Assembly: GCA_910586445.1 (NCBI GenBank)
Contig: CAJUHV010000010.1
Span: 1-64,000 of the forward strand
Length of the DNA: 64,000 bases
Direction: 5' to 3'
From: an uncultured Eubacterium sp.
GTDB taxonomy: Bacteria; Bacillota; Clostridia; Lachnospirales; Lachnospiraceae
The position numbers and the translations under genes are program-made. The notes beneath the pieces were generated by a model. It was not told the DNA's origin. It ran no database searches and worked only from the letters and a program-made list of their open reading frames with translations. Shown here piece after piece: positions 17,003 to 26,161 of this stretch. Positions within the stretch are counted from its first letter, which is position 1. Each line of letters begins with the position of its first letter.

Positions 17003-18787
17003 TCACATAATATTGACTGTCTGCGTAATTACATGCTTCTTATACTGTTCGATATACTTGTTCCCATAGACATAATTTGAAAAATTTCTTTCCATCCGTT
17101 TATAAATGCCTGCTCTGCCAGAATCCAGACCGCATTGATCATAAAAATCACGCCGGCTGATTTTATTTTTTAAATAGACCGCATATTGATCGTACAATTG
17201 GTCAACCGCTCTCCAGAGCGCATACTCATAGGGAATCGGAAAATCAAAGACCCATTCATAATCAAAATTGTACAGTTCAATATTATTCCGTTCTCCATTA
17301 TTTCGTTCTTCATTTAATTCCACATTATTTCGTTCTTCATTATTCCGCTCATATTTACACAATCTCAGATTGGAAAATAAAAGGTCTATATTCGACACCC
17401 TCAGACACCGACTGTCTTTTAAGCTGTCTCCTGTGCTCCCAAATATAGTTCGAAATCGTGCACATTCTACAAACGCAGTCATGCTGTTTTCATCCGGCTT
17501 TAAATAGCTGTTAATAATGTTCCTGATATATTCTGCCATTTTTCCGGGACAATGCCTGTATGAATACGCCATATGATCTATATTTCTGCCTTCTATAAAA
17601 GGCACCATATACACTCCGTTTCGTTCTTCACCGTCCACATATTTTAATCCCGGCAGCATGCCTTTCCACAACTGCTCATTCTGCTTCAGCTTTTTTATAT
17701 GGGATTCTGATTCATGATTCAATGCTTTTTTGACAACGCGGACTGTGTGGTTCATACACTGAATAACCGTGGCAGTCTGAAACTGCTTCTTCCGCTCGGT
17801 ACTATATTTCACAAATACCGTCCTGCATCCATTACTTTCCTGTTTGTCATCTGCTGTTTGATAAATGCTTTTATCTATTGCTTTCCCTCTGCTGCAGACA
17901 AATAGATACGAATTGGCAAAATAAGAAAACATCCGATCCCTGCAGACCTGGTCAGATACGGCGGCATCATAAAAGTTATATATTCTGGGCAGTACATAAT
18001 CCTTTCGATATACCCGGATATCTCCCGGCATGGGCAGCATATCATCTGTATAAATCGTATCCGGCAGTTTATAATCAGGCATCGGATAATAAAATAGGTA
18101 CTCTCCCAGCCCGACCTCAGATAAAATCTCTTCTATTTCTGCTTTTGAAAAAGTCCTGATATGCCCGTCATCAATATAATCATTCAGCCCGCTGTACATC
18201 CTTCCTGTATGGTCTTCTGCTGCACCGTTCCAGTATTTCAGCCCTGTTTTGTTTTCAACCGCCACGATAATCTTCCCGTCAGGCTTTAAATATTCCCTTA
18301 CAATAGAAAGCATTTTATGGTACGGCATTTCATCCTGGACATATAAGCCGGAATATTCCCATACACCTATCAGTGTAATATAATCAAATTTCTGCTCCAA
18401 GCGGATATCTTGAAAATTTCCTATAAAAATACGTATATGATCCTTATCTGCATTTCTATATGCATTGATCAAAGATCTTTTTACCGATAAATCGATACAT
18501 GTCACGCTCCGTGCTTTTCTGCTCAAAATCCCTGTCACTGCCCCGCAGCCGGAGCCGATTTCAAGCACATCGGCATTTTTATCGACCGGATACCATTCCA
18601 GAATATTTTCCCGGATATCCGATATATGATAAAGCACCGGCCATGCACTGCTGCTGTGCAGCAATTCTTCTGCCCTGCCATTTTCATATGCCTGCAGAAT
18701 CACATCCTCAATCTCCCCGTCCGAATAAAGGTCTTCCCCTTTGTAAAAAGTCTTATCTAATATAACGTTTCCTATTTTCTGCTGCAT
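17003..18787 (-). CDS. SAM-dependent methyltransferase fused to a kinase-like C-terminal domain
   Basis: 594 residues. Residues ~40-300 are a class I methyltransferase: VLEIGSGCGAVTGILS (SAM site), CIDLS, FDYITLIGVWEYSG, and LKPDGKIIVAVENKTG. The second half (VFVKYST…, VRVVKKALNHESESHIKKL, GVYMVPFIEGRNID) recalls an aminoglycoside-phosphotransferase/kinase-like fold with a possible Lys-Glu pair, but no clear catalytic loop was identified. Near residues 479-506 there is an in-frame ERNN-rich tandem repeat. Likely methylates a sugar of the glycan or caps the chain; second domain role inferred only. Ribosome site GGAAGGA before ATG 18787. Confidence 0.7.
   Translation of the reverse strand: MQQKIGNVILDKTFYKGEDLYSDGEIEDVILQAYENGRAEELLHSSSAWPVLYHISDIRENILEWYPVDKNADVLEIGSGCGAVTGILSRKARSVTCIDLSVKRSLINAYRNADKDHIRIFIGNFQDIRLEQKFDYITLIGVWEYSGLYVQDEMPYHKMLSIVREYLKPDGKIIVAVENKTGLKYWNGAAEDHTGRMYSGLNDYIDDGHIRTFSKAEIEEILSEVGLGEYLFYYPMPDYKLPDTIYTDDMLPMPGDIRVYRKDYVLPRIYNFYDAAVSDQVCRDRMFSYFANSYLFVCSRGKAIDKSIYQTADDKQESNGCRTVFVKYSTERKKQFQTATVIQCMNHTVRVVKKALNHESESHIKKLKQNEQLWKGMLPGLKYVDGEERNGVYMVPFIEGRNIDHMAYSYRHCPGKMAEYIRNIINSYLKPDENSMTAFVECARFRTIFGSTGDSLKDSRCLRVSNIDLLFSNLRLCKYERNNEERNNVELNEERNNGERNNIELYNFDYEWVFDFPIPYEYALWRAVDQLYDQYAVYLKNKISRRDFYDQCGLDSGRAGIYKRMERNFSNYVYGNKYIEQYKKHVITQTVNIM
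17268..17350. repeat. in-frame ERNN-type repeat in the methyltransferase gene
   Basis: Imperfect tandem copies of a sequence resembling TTATTTCGTTCTTCA on the plus strand encode ERNNEERNNVELNEERNN-like protein on the minus strand. Unit boundaries drift, but all units keep the reading frame. Confidence 0.65.
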
Positions 18788-18846
18788 ATTTTTCCTTCCG
18801 TTTTCTTGATCTGAATCCGCGTTTCATATCTGCATAAGCAATGCGT

Positions 18847-20091
18847 TTAAGCTTCACAGAGATTTTTTAAAATCTGACTGTTATATGCTTCATCCGTAAG
18901 ATCACGCACTTCCACGGGCGGCAGCTGGGATACATATTTATCGGGAATCGGCACTTTGAATCCCGCACCGGCAAGATACCATTCGTAATCCATATCGATC
19001 TGCCCGATATCGACTGCCTGATAACCGCTGCGCATTAAATCATATACAAGCGGCTCCGCAGCCGGGCCGAGTATAACTAAGATCAGGCAGCTTTGATCTA
19101 TGCAAAGCGCCGCATTTAAAATGTCTTCGTACATGTCAAATGCATTCTGGGTAGGTGCCAGTATTCTTTTTAATGAAGCTGCATTGTCAAACAGATCATT
19201 TCCATATCCCGCGCGTGTCTTGTCGCCTTCGATGATAACTACATCCCTCTGATTCCAGATCTGCTTAATAAAATCAATGCGCTGTTTTGTATGTTCTCTG
19301 TCACGGTGCGGATAGAATGCCTTAAACATATAGGCATCATAGTAAATGCGGTCGGACTCTAATACTGACATATGATATTTTCGTATTTCGTCCGTCATAT
19401 AAAGCCGTATGCCGTCCGCCACATCTGCCGGAAAACGGTCCAGACATCCATAATTATCTGCAATCCCGATCAACAGCCGTTCATCGTCGGCCTTTAGAAC
19501 TTCGCGGAGCCTTTCTGCCAGCTCTTTTTGGTATTTTTGAAATACCGGGTGCTCCTTACCTGCCATGATCTCGAACTCTCCGTCCCCGTAACGCACAAAT
19601 GAACACTTATCATGAATGATTTTGTATACAGCTTCTTCCATATACGCCAGCTTTGGAAATTGATATTTTTCTTTTTTTATGCCGTCTGCTATTTCATACC
19701 CGGCATTTCGAACCCGTATTTCCAATTTAGTTTCCAAATCCGCAACTTTTTGTTCTAACAGGGTAATCTTCCATAAATACGCATCCAGTATTGATTCATA
19801 TTCTTTCCTGCCGCAGCAGCCTTCATCATAAAAGACAATCACCCGGGAAAGATCCGTAAAATTCATTCTGCCCAGCTGGTACAGCACGGTCTTGTACTGG
19901 ATTATCGATATAATTATATAATCAAAATCCTGCGATATGCCCTCAAATGGCAGGACACTGCTATTTTCAAAGACTGTATGCTGTTTTTCTGGATTATTGT
20001 CGATAAATCCAAGTATATCACAGCGGTCTTTTTTTAAGCAGCTTAAAACTGCATGTGCACCCCGGCCGGTGCCCCAGATATAAATATTCAT
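18847..20091 (-). CDS. GT-D fold glycosyltransferase with N-terminal Rossmann-like module
   Basis: About 414 residues. N-terminal module MNIYIWGTGRGAHAVLS, GFIDNNPEK, DYIIISIIQY (residues 1-~90), a short coiled stretch, then a GT-D (DUF1792-like) domain with FVRYGDGEFEIMAGKEHPVFQ, which contains the D-x-E motif of that fold, and VVIIEGDKTRAGYGNDLF. GT-D enzymes extend protein-linked glycans in streptococci. The start is ATG 20091 behind AGGAG (20098-20102). An upstream extension to 20361 is only translated repeat element sequence and should not be annotated. Donor unknown. Confidence 0.8.
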   Translation of the reverse strand: MNIYIWGTGRGAHAVLSCLKKDRCDILGFIDNNPEKQHTVFENSSVLPFEGISQDFDYIIISIIQYKTVLYQLGRMNFTDLSRVIVFYDEGCCGRKEYESILDAYLWKITLLEQKVADLETKLEIRVRNAGYEIADGIKKEKYQFPKLAYMEEAVYKIIHDKCSFVRYGDGEFEIMAGKEHPVFQKYQKELAERLREVLKADDERLLIGIADNYGCLDRFPADVADGIRLYMTDEIRKYHMSVLESDRIYYDAYMFKAFYPHRDREHTKQRIDFIKQIWNQRDVVIIEGDKTRAGYGNDLFDNAASLKRILAPTQNAFDMYEDILNAALCIDQSCLILVILGPAAEPLVYDLMRSGYQAVDIGQIDMDYEWYLAGAGFKVPIPDKYVSQLPPVEVRDLTDEAYNSQILKNLCEA

Positions 20092-20101
20092 AAGGTTTCT
20101 C

Positions 20102-20267
20102 CTAGAGCGTGTTTGAAAAATGCTTTCTGTCAAATGTGCGTCACAATTTGTGGGAGATTTGACCCGAATGAGGGAGGCGTAGCGGGCTACGTTGACCGAA
20201 TGAGGGCCAAATATACCGCAAAGTGGGGCGTGCATTTGGCGGGAATGATTTTTCAAACACGCTCTAG
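20102..20267. repeat. 166-bp MITE-like palindromic element, copy A
   Basis: Begins CTAGAGCGTGTTTGAAAAAT and ends with its complement (20-bp terminal inverted repeats), interior with CGTAGCGGGCTACG. Lies between the GT-D gene start and pseC end. Shares its last CTAG with the following partial copy. Confidence 0.85.
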
Positions 20268-20345
20268 AGCGTATTTGAAAAATGCTTTCTGTCAAATGTA
20301 CCCACAGGGCATGATATGCGTCACAATCTGCGGGAGGATACCGCA
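20264..20345. repeat. truncated MITE-like element, copy B
   Basis: Left end CTAGAGCGTATTTGAAAAAT and about 60 further bases match copy A (with a short insert containing CCCACAGGGC), then the match stops near 20340. Its sequence encodes the last residues and stop of the PseC frame. Confidence 0.75.
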
Positions 20346-21457
20346 GTCCATATCTGTTCAATAATATACTGCTGTTCCCCTTCTGTAAGCGACGGAAAAA
20401 TAGGCAGGCTTACTGCCCGGCTGTAATAAGCCTCTGCATTCGGGCAGCTGCAGCTGCGAAAGCCGCGGCTGCGGTAATATGGATGTCTGTAGACAGGGAT
20501 ATAATGCACATTGACATCTATGCCTTTTTCTTTGAGATACTCAAAAAATGTCCTGCGGTCATGGTGCAGTACCTGTATCGTATATAAGTGCCATCCGCTG
20601 TCTGCGCCTTCCATCTGGTATGGCAGGATCAGGTCTTTGCAGTCTCTAAAAGCCTCATCGTATTTTCTCGCTGCCTCACGTCTTTTTTCTAAGAAACGAT
20701 CTATTTTTTTCATCTGGCTGAGGCCCAGAGCACACTGGATGTCCGTAATGCGGTAGTTATAGCCTAAAAACTGCTGCTCGTAGTACCATGGCCCTTCGTA
20801 CTGCTGCAGAAAGGCAGGATCTTTGACGATGCCGTGGCTGCGGAAGAAAAGCAGCCTTTGATACAGATGCCTGTCATTGGTGACAATCATTCCGCCCTCG
20901 CCGGTAGTGATCGGCTTTACAGGATGAAAACTAAAAATTGTCATATCAGACAGGCCGCCGATTTTTTTCCCTTTGTACCTGGCACCCAGTGCATGTGCCC
21001 CGTCTTCAATTACAGTCAGGCTGTATTTTTCAGCGATTTTATGAATTTCATCCATATCACATGGCTGGCCCGCAAAATGAACCGGTATGACTGCTTTCGT
21101 CCGGCTGGTAATTTTTTGCTCGATTTCTTTTGGGTCAATATTATATGTATCAGGATCGATATCTGCAAATACAGGCGTACCGCCGCAATACATGATGCAG
21201 TTTGCAGAGGCAGCAAATGTAATCGGCGTAGTAATGACCTCGTCTCCCGCCTTGATGCCGGCGGCAAAACAGGCAGCATGAAGAGCCGCCGTTCCATTGG
21301 AAACCGCTACTGCGTACTGGACGTTGACATACGCTGCGACAGCCTGCTCAAATTCTTCTATTTTGGGGCCTGTCGTAAGATAATCTGCCTGTAAGACATC
21401 TATGACTGCCTGTATATCATCATCTTCTATGCATTGTCTGCCATATGGGATGGACAT
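20321..21457 (-). CDS. pseC: UDP-4-amino-4,6-dideoxy-N-acetyl-beta-L-altrosamine transaminase PseC
   Basis: 378 residues, PLP-dependent DegT/DnrJ/EryC1 aminotransferase of the PseC subgroup: IPYGRQCIEDDDIQAVIDVL start, AVAVSNGTAALHAA, EDGAHALGARY, and the Schiff-base lysine in FSFHPVKPITTGEGG. Uses glutamate to aminate the C4 ketosugar made by PseB, the second step to pseudaminic acid. Cytosolic. The last codons (…SSRRL, stop 20321) lie within the truncated repeat element, so the native C-terminus was replaced or slightly changed by the insertion. The ribosome site GAAGG is next to a repeat-element end. Confidence 0.88.
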   Translation of the reverse strand: MSIPYGRQCIEDDDIQAVIDVLQADYLTTGPKIEEFEQAVAAYVNVQYAVAVSNGTAALHAACFAAGIKAGDEVITTPITFAASANCIMYCGGTPVFADIDPDTYNIDPKEIEQKITSRTKAVIPVHFAGQPCDMDEIHKIAEKYSLTVIEDGAHALGARYKGKKIGGLSDMTIFSFHPVKPITTGEGGMIVTNDRHLYQRLLFFRSHGIVKDPAFLQQYEGPWYYEQQFLGYNYRITDIQCALGLSQMKKIDRFLEKRREAARKYDEAFRDCKDLILPYQMEGADSGWHLYTIQVLHHDRRTFFEYLKEKGIDVNVHYIPVYRHPYYRSRGFRSCSCPNAEAYYSRAVSLPIFPSLTEGEQQYIIEQIWTAVSSRRL

Positions 21458-21470
21458 AGTATTTACCTTC

Positions 21471-21487
21471 TTTCAAACACACTCTAG
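21471..21487. repeat. solitary end of the MITE-like element
   Basis: TTTCAAACACACTCTAG matches the right terminus of the element family. It contains the stop codon of pseG (complement of TCA at 21473-21475). Confidence 0.65.
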
Positions 21488-22507
21488 TACAATTTCTGCT
21501 ATCCTGCCCGCGCCGCCTCCATCTACGATCTGCTGCATTTTATATGAAACCTGCTGCCTTTGTACCAGATCCGCGGACAGCGCTTCTATTTTTTCCAACA
21601 ATTCTGGATAGCTATAATCCGCTCTTCTGGCGTCCCCGCTATACTGCATAAGCCCTGACGCAGAAAATTTTTGAATATTATTCATTTGATTATCAGCGGA
21701 CGCATACGTAATTACCGGGGTTCCACATGCGCATAATTCGTATAACGTAAATCCGCCTGCCGAAACCGCAATGTCTGCCCTGCACATAATCTCACGCAGA
21801 TTACTAATATTTTGATAAAGCACCAGATTGTCTGCATTCTGGCACAGCTTCTCTATTTTTAAACGATCGGGATTATAAAACCCGCATACTATATGAAAAC
21901 GCCGCCCTGTCAGGCACTGCCGCTGTTTTTCAAGAACGGCTTTTACAAAGTTCAATGCAAAATGAACGGTATCCGAGCCGCCTGTCAATACTAAAATATC
22001 ATCTGCCCTGCCCGCTGTCTTCTTTGGTTCAATATGCCAAAAGCTGTCCCTGAGCGGAACGTACCGGCACCCCAGCAGCAGCTTTGTATCTGTATAAAAC
22101 TGACTGTACGGCATGTCCTGTGCATAGAGCGAATAATTAATCAAAAGATCACATGTAAGATGACCTGCGCATAAGTCATCTATATAAATTACTTTCGCCA
22201 ACTGCCCCAGCTCCGTCATATAAGCCTCTGTCACAAAATAAGAATCTACCAGAACTGCCTGTTCCTGCGTACCTGTTATTTTTAAAAGCTGCCGGATGAG
22301 CGGGATTTCCTGCTCCAGCTGATTCCAGCTGCTGTCTAAAACAATACTTGGAAATCCCCTCTGCTCTGCCAATATTTTTGTATTTGACTCAAAAGTAATA
22401 AAACATATTTTTTTACCAGCATTCCTCAGCGCGTCCGCTATAGACAGGCATCGCATCACATGGCCTGCACCTATTACTTCATTCGCGTCTGTCCGTATGT
22501 ATATCAT
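21473..22507 (-). CDS. pseG: UDP-2,4-diacetamido-2,4,6-trideoxy-beta-L-altropyranose hydrolase PseG
   Basis: 344 residues, GT-B-like nucleotidase. MIYIRTDANEVIGAGHVMRC carries the glycine loop and the catalytic His (about H17); the second domain has LTGGSD and SAGGFTLYELCACGTPVI, the UDP-binding region. It removes UDP from the diacetamido sugar, fourth step of the pathway. Its start overlaps the end of the formyltransferase gene by 29 bases. The C-terminus LECV-stop is encoded by a repeat-element end. Confidence 0.88.
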   Translation of the reverse strand: MIYIRTDANEVIGAGHVMRCLSIADALRNAGKKICFITFESNTKILAEQRGFPSIVLDSSWNQLEQEIPLIRQLLKITGTQEQAVLVDSYFVTEAYMTELGQLAKVIYIDDLCAGHLTCDLLINYSLYAQDMPYSQFYTDTKLLLGCRYVPLRDSFWHIEPKKTAGRADDILVLTGGSDTVHFALNFVKAVLEKQRQCLTGRRFHIVCGFYNPDRLKIEKLCQNADNLVLYQNISNLREIMCRADIAVSAGGFTLYELCACGTPVITYASADNQMNNIQKFSASGLMQYSGDARRADYSYPELLEKIEALSADLVQRQQVSYKMQQIVDGGGAGRIAEIVLECV

Positions 22508-23093
22508 TCTGCCTCTCCGAAATCCTGCCTAATATTTCTTGAATGTTATCTGTCCATTGAAAATCCACATATTCACGAATCCTTTTTAAGTCATTGCTCG
22601 AATGATAGCTCCCGCTGCCAGGCTGGTCATACAGCTCATAACTGCCGCTTAAAATATCCTCCCAATGCATTTTCAATAATTCATCCATTTCATTGTGCAG
22701 CTTACAGTAAGTTGTTGCAAATGTTTCATTTTCGGGATAAAAAAAGCATTCTTTCTGATAAAGAATCTTACCTCTGTCTAGTTTTTCACTAATCTGATGA
22801 ATCGTCACACCTTTTGGAGTATGGTCATAAAAGCTCCAAAAATTCGGGTCAGCACCCCGGTTCCATGGCAGATAGGAGCAATGCAGATTGATCATCCTGC
22901 CGTCCATATATGCAATGACATCAGAAGAAATTAAATATCTATAATTATAGCTTATAATCAAATCTGGATTTAACCTAACTGCCTGATCCAGCGTCAGCTT
23001 ATCACTGAATAAATGAACACATACTTTCTGCTTCAGCCAGCGGTATAATTCCAATGTATTTTTATTGTTCGTCAGATAAATTATGGACTTCAT
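22479..23093 (-). CDS. formyltransferase-family enzyme, probable sugar N-formyltransferase
   Basis: 204 residues of the Fmt-like hydrolase/transferase fold: DLIISYNYRYLI, then INLHCSYLPWNRGADPNFWS with the Asn-x-His pair of the N10-formyltetrahydrofolate site, and KGVTIHQISEKLDRG containing the third catalytic region. Length fits sugar amine formyltransferases rather than methionyl-tRNA formyltransferase (about 310). Being set between pseG and pseI with 4-base overlaps, it probably formylates an amino group of a pseudaminic acid precursor or a side sugar. Which amine is not determinable. Confidence 0.75.
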   Translation of the reverse strand: MKSIIYLTNNKNTLELYRWLKQKVCVHLFSDKLTLDQAVRLNPDLIISYNYRYLISSDVIAYMDGRMINLHCSYLPWNRGADPNFWSFYDHTPKGVTIHQISEKLDRGKILYQKECFFYPENETFATTYCKLHNEMDELLKMHWEDILSGSYELYDQPGSGSYHSSNDLKRIREYVDFQWTDNIQEILGRISERQNDIHTDRRE

Positions 23094-24151
23094 GTCAATT
23101 CCTTCCGAATAATCGGGCTGTCCGTTTTTATCATCGAAAAATCAACCGGCGTGCCCCTTTGAATATCCTTAACGGCAGCTGCTCCTAATATATGCGGATA
23201 GAATTTCGGTGCCATCCCATATCCCGGACGAATGATTTTTACATTTTGTTCCGTAAGGCATTCACCCTTTTTGATATCCTGCGTGCAGAAAATCGACCGC
23301 CGGAATATCATATTGCCTTTTTCCTGCTGAGACGGCCCGTACCGGACATTTCCAATCGCTTGTTCTGCCTGCCGTATGTCATCCACCATCTGCTTAAATT
23401 CATCCGGGTTCATAGAAAAAGAAACATCTGGATTTTCGTATTCCTTCCCAAGACAAAAATGTTTTTCTATAATGGCTGCCCCCATCGCAACGGCTGTCAC
23501 TGCCGCTGCTGACCCGAGGGAATGATCGGATAACCCCGCCGGAACGCCAAACAGCTCTTTCATATGTACCATTGTCCTAAGATTCATTTGATCTGCTGCG
23601 GCAGGATAGGCGCTTGTACAGTAAAGCAGTGCAAACTGTTCATTGCCCATACTGCGTACTGCCTCTGCTGCCTCCCTGATCTCATCGAAAGAAGCCATCC
23701 CCGTTGACAGGATCATCGGCTTTCCTGTTGACGCGACATACTGGATAAATGGAATGTCTACCAGCTCAAAGGAGGCAATTTTATAAAATTCCACTCCTAT
23801 GCCTTCTAAAAAATCAACAGACGTTTTATCATAGGGTGTTGAAAAAAAATCGATGCCTATTTTTTCCGCTTCTGCTTTTAAGTCTGCCTGCCATTCCCAC
23901 GGAGTATAAGCTTTTTCATATAGCTGATATAAAGTCTGCCCCGCCCATGTTCCGCCCTGGATGCGAAAATACTTGTTATCACAATTAATGGTCAGCGTAT
24001 CCGGCGTATATGTCTGTATTTTAATACAGTCAGCACCCGCTTCTTTGGCTGCATGAATAAGTTCTTTCGCATGTGCATAGCTCCCGGCATGATTTGCAGA
24101 CATCTCCGCAATAATATAAGTTTGTTTTTGTAATTTTTCGTATAGTCTCAT
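23090..24151 (-). CDS. pseI: pseudaminic acid synthase PseI
   Basis: 353 residues, NeuB family. TIM barrel opens with TYIIAEMSANHAGSYAHAKE, IKIQTYTPDTLTI, followed by KIASFELVDIPFI, ILSTGMAS and GLSDHSLG; IIEKHFCLGKEYENPDVSFSM gives metal and substrate residues. A SAF antifreeze-like domain follows (SIFCTQDIKKGECLTEQNVKIIRPG). It condenses the altropyranose derivative with phosphoenolpyruvate, and the S-A-N-H-A/N-G start and NKYFR stretch favour PseI over NeuB or LegI. Overlaps both neighbours by ATGA, showing translational coupling. Confidence 0.88.
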   Translation of the reverse strand: MRLYEKLQKQTYIIAEMSANHAGSYAHAKELIHAAKEAGADCIKIQTYTPDTLTINCDNKYFRIQGGTWAGQTLYQLYEKAYTPWEWQADLKAEAEKIGIDFFSTPYDKTSVDFLEGIGVEFYKIASFELVDIPFIQYVASTGKPMILSTGMASFDEIREAAEAVRSMGNEQFALLYCTSAYPAAADQMNLRTMVHMKELFGVPAGLSDHSLGSAAAVTAVAMGAAIIEKHFCLGKEYENPDVSFSMNPDEFKQMVDDIRQAEQAIGNVRYGPSQQEKGNMIFRRSIFCTQDIKKGECLTEQNVKIIRPGYGMAPKFYPHILGAAAVKDIQRGTPVDFSMIKTDSPIIRKELT

Positions 24152-24846
24152 GTTCTCTTACTTTTTATCTGATATTTGACTTCCGCCAGATTCCAGTCAT
24201 CATAGTTATCTATATCCTGGACTTCCATTTCATTTACTATAACCGGTATTGTATTTTCCATAATTAAACTTTTCTGCATCAAAAATGAGCTGACGCGCAA
24301 AAAATAATACTGCCCGCAGTCATGATACCAGTTCTCCAGATCCTGCGACCGGACCAGCCGGTTTTCGGGCCATTGGTACTGTACTTTTCCGTCCCTGATT
24401 ACAAAACATCTCTGCGGCGGAAATGAAAAAGCCGTAACCGGCACGACACCGTCTGCCCCTGTGCGTTCGAGCATTTCATAGCTTTTTCTCAGCCTGTCCT
24501 CTGTAATAAACGGCGCTGTCGGATATATGCAGCAGACATATGTAAAGCTTCTTCCCCTTTTTTGGTACTGCTCCAATACTTCCAATATGACCTCATGTGT
24601 CATGGACATATCCTGTGCCGTCTGGTCAGAACGCATAAACGGAACACTGCCGCCGCACGCCTTCGCAGTCCGTTTGATCTCTTCGCTTTCCGTTGATACC
24701 ATTATTTCATCAAAAACAGCACTATTAACAGCGGTTTCGATGGAATACTGTATAATCGGCTTTCCACAAAATTCTTTTATATTTTTATTTGGAATTCTCT
24801 TGCTCCCGCCCCTTGCAGGTATGATTGCCAGGCATTTGTCAGACAT
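24148..24846 (-). CDS. pseF: pseudaminic acid cytidylyltransferase PseF
   Basis: About 232 residues. CLAIIPARGGSKRIPNKNIKEF is the CTP-binding start of CMP-sialic-acid-synthetase-like enzymes; IMVSTESEEIKRTAK, FMRSDQTA, and VCCIYPTAPFI follow, and NEMEVQDIDNYDDW closes, as in PseF. Activates pseudaminic acid as CMP-Pse for transferases. The start ATG 24846 is taken because AGAGG lies just upstream; an in-frame ATG 24870 lacks a site and overlaps the previous stop. Last enzyme of the pathway. Confidence 0.87.
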   Translation of the reverse strand: MSDKCLAIIPARGGSKRIPNKNIKEFCGKPIIQYSIETAVNSAVFDEIMVSTESEEIKRTAKACGGSVPFMRSDQTAQDMSMTHEVILEVLEQYQKRGRSFTYVCCIYPTAPFITEDRLRKSYEMLERTGADGVVPVTAFSFPPQRCFVIRDGKVQYQWPENRLVRSQDLENWYHDCGQYYFLRVSSFLMQKSLIMENTIPVIVNEMEVQDIDNYDDWNLAEVKYQIKSKRT

Positions 24847-24871
24847 GTTGAACCTCTTTTTTATATTCATT

Positions 24872-26161
24872 TTAGATTAATTCATCCAAGTGGTCAGATA
24901 CTTTATAAAATGCTTCTATTACGTCATCCAGATCGCTGGTTGACATAAACGGACGCATTAATTCATGAAAAATAGTTTCTGAGCTGCATACCTTCTCGCA
25001 TACCGGGCAGCAGCCGCTTAGATAATTCACAGATTCCGAAAAAGGATATCTCGTATTACCGTATGCCGTTTTCTGACGGAACAACGGCTGCTGATACAAC
25101 GGCTGCATATAGCCTAATCCGACCTTAACACCCTCTGTTTCCCGCAGTTCAATCGGCATCAATTCTGCCTGCACGGCCTGCACAAATTTTTCTCTGGATA
25201 CGCCGGTTTTCGTTTCGTCATATTTTATTGCATGTATATAATAAGAATGGCTGCAACCCTCTCTTACTTTAGGCATAGTTAAAAACGGAATATTTTTTAA
25301 TGCATTTTCTAAATAAGCTACATTTCGTCTTCTTTCTTCAACCAATGCTCTTAATTTCTTTAACTGTTCCCTAGCAATCGCCGCTTCAATCTCGGTCATT
25401 CGCATATTAAAGCCAATCATATTGTTTAAATTTGTAACACCCTTATTTTCCACTACAGCTTCTGCATGGTTTCGGATAAGCCTCAGCCGCTCGGCTAACT
25501 CATCGTCATTTGTGACTAAAATACCACCTTCCCCGCAGTGAATATGCTTATGGTAGTTTAACGAAAATATGCCGATATCTCCCAGTGTTCCTGCATATTT
25601 ATTTTTATATGCAGCAAACGGTGCCTGCGCATTATCTTCTATTATATAAAGTCCATACTTCCCAGCGATATCCCTGATTCTTTCTGCATTATAAGGCTGT
25701 CCCAATAGATCTACGACAATAACAGCTCTTGTTTTATCGGTTATTTTTTTCTCAACGTCATCCGGGTCTAAACAATAATAATCGTATTCAATATCTGCAA
25801 ATACCGGAACCGCATTATAAATCAGCGGCGCTGTCGCCGATGCACACATCGTATAGGGCGATACAATTACCTCATCTAAAGGCGCTAATCCGACTGCCCC
25901 TGCCGCACAATATAAAGCAGATGTGGCTGAATTAACAGCTACAGCATGTTTTACGCCATAATATTCGGCCCATTCCTGTTCTAATGCCCGCACCTGGGGG
26001 CCTCCATAAAAATCGTCTGCCCAGCATCCGAGATATTTCGAAAGAATCCCGGATCGTAAGACATTTATAACAGCAGTTTCTTCTTCTTTTCCAATTACAC
26101 GATAGGCCGGAAAAAGCTCTGTCCGTACTTTTTTCCCGCCATTCAATGCCAGTTTACCCAT
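24872..26161 (-). CDS. second DegT/DnrJ/EryC1 aminotransferase (StsC/AHBA-like subgroup)
   Basis: 429 residues. LALNGGKKVRTELFPAYRVIGKEEE at the start and GILSKY…GGPQVRALEQEWAEYYG resemble the scyllo-inosose/AHBA-type branch rather than PseC. AVNSATSALYCAAGAVG binds PLP phosphate and NYHKHIHCGEGG contains the catalytic Lys. It should aminate a keto-sugar made by a dehydrogenase, and the Gfo/Idh protein two genes upstream is the natural partner. Product probably a further amino sugar in the same glycan. Overlaps the preceding gene by eight bases. Confidence 0.8.
   Translation of the reverse strand: MGKLALNGGKKVRTELFPAYRVIGKEEETAVINVLRSGILSKYLGCWADDFYGGPQVRALEQEWAEYYGVKHAVAVNSATSALYCAAGAVGLAPLDEVIVSPYTMCASATAPLIYNAVPVFADIEYDYYCLDPDDVEKKITDKTRAVIVVDLLGQPYNAERIRDIAGKYGLYIIEDNAQAPFAAYKNKYAGTLGDIGIFSLNYHKHIHCGEGGILVTNDDELAERLRLIRNHAEAVVENKGVTNLNNMIGFNMRMTEIEAAIAREQLKKLRALVEERRRNVAYLENALKNIPFLTMPKVREGCSHSYYIHAIKYDETKTGVSREKFVQAVQAELMPIELRETEGVKVGLGYMQPLYQQPLFRQKTAYGNTRYPFSESVNYLSGCCPVCEKVCSSETIFHELMRPFMSTSDLDDVIEAFYKVSDHLDELI

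Noticed and set aside
20092..20361. Ninety-residue N-terminal extension of the GT-D protein
   Set aside because: The extension is translated repeat-element sequence (ESIFQTRSR repeated); AGGAG and ATG 20091 give the true start.
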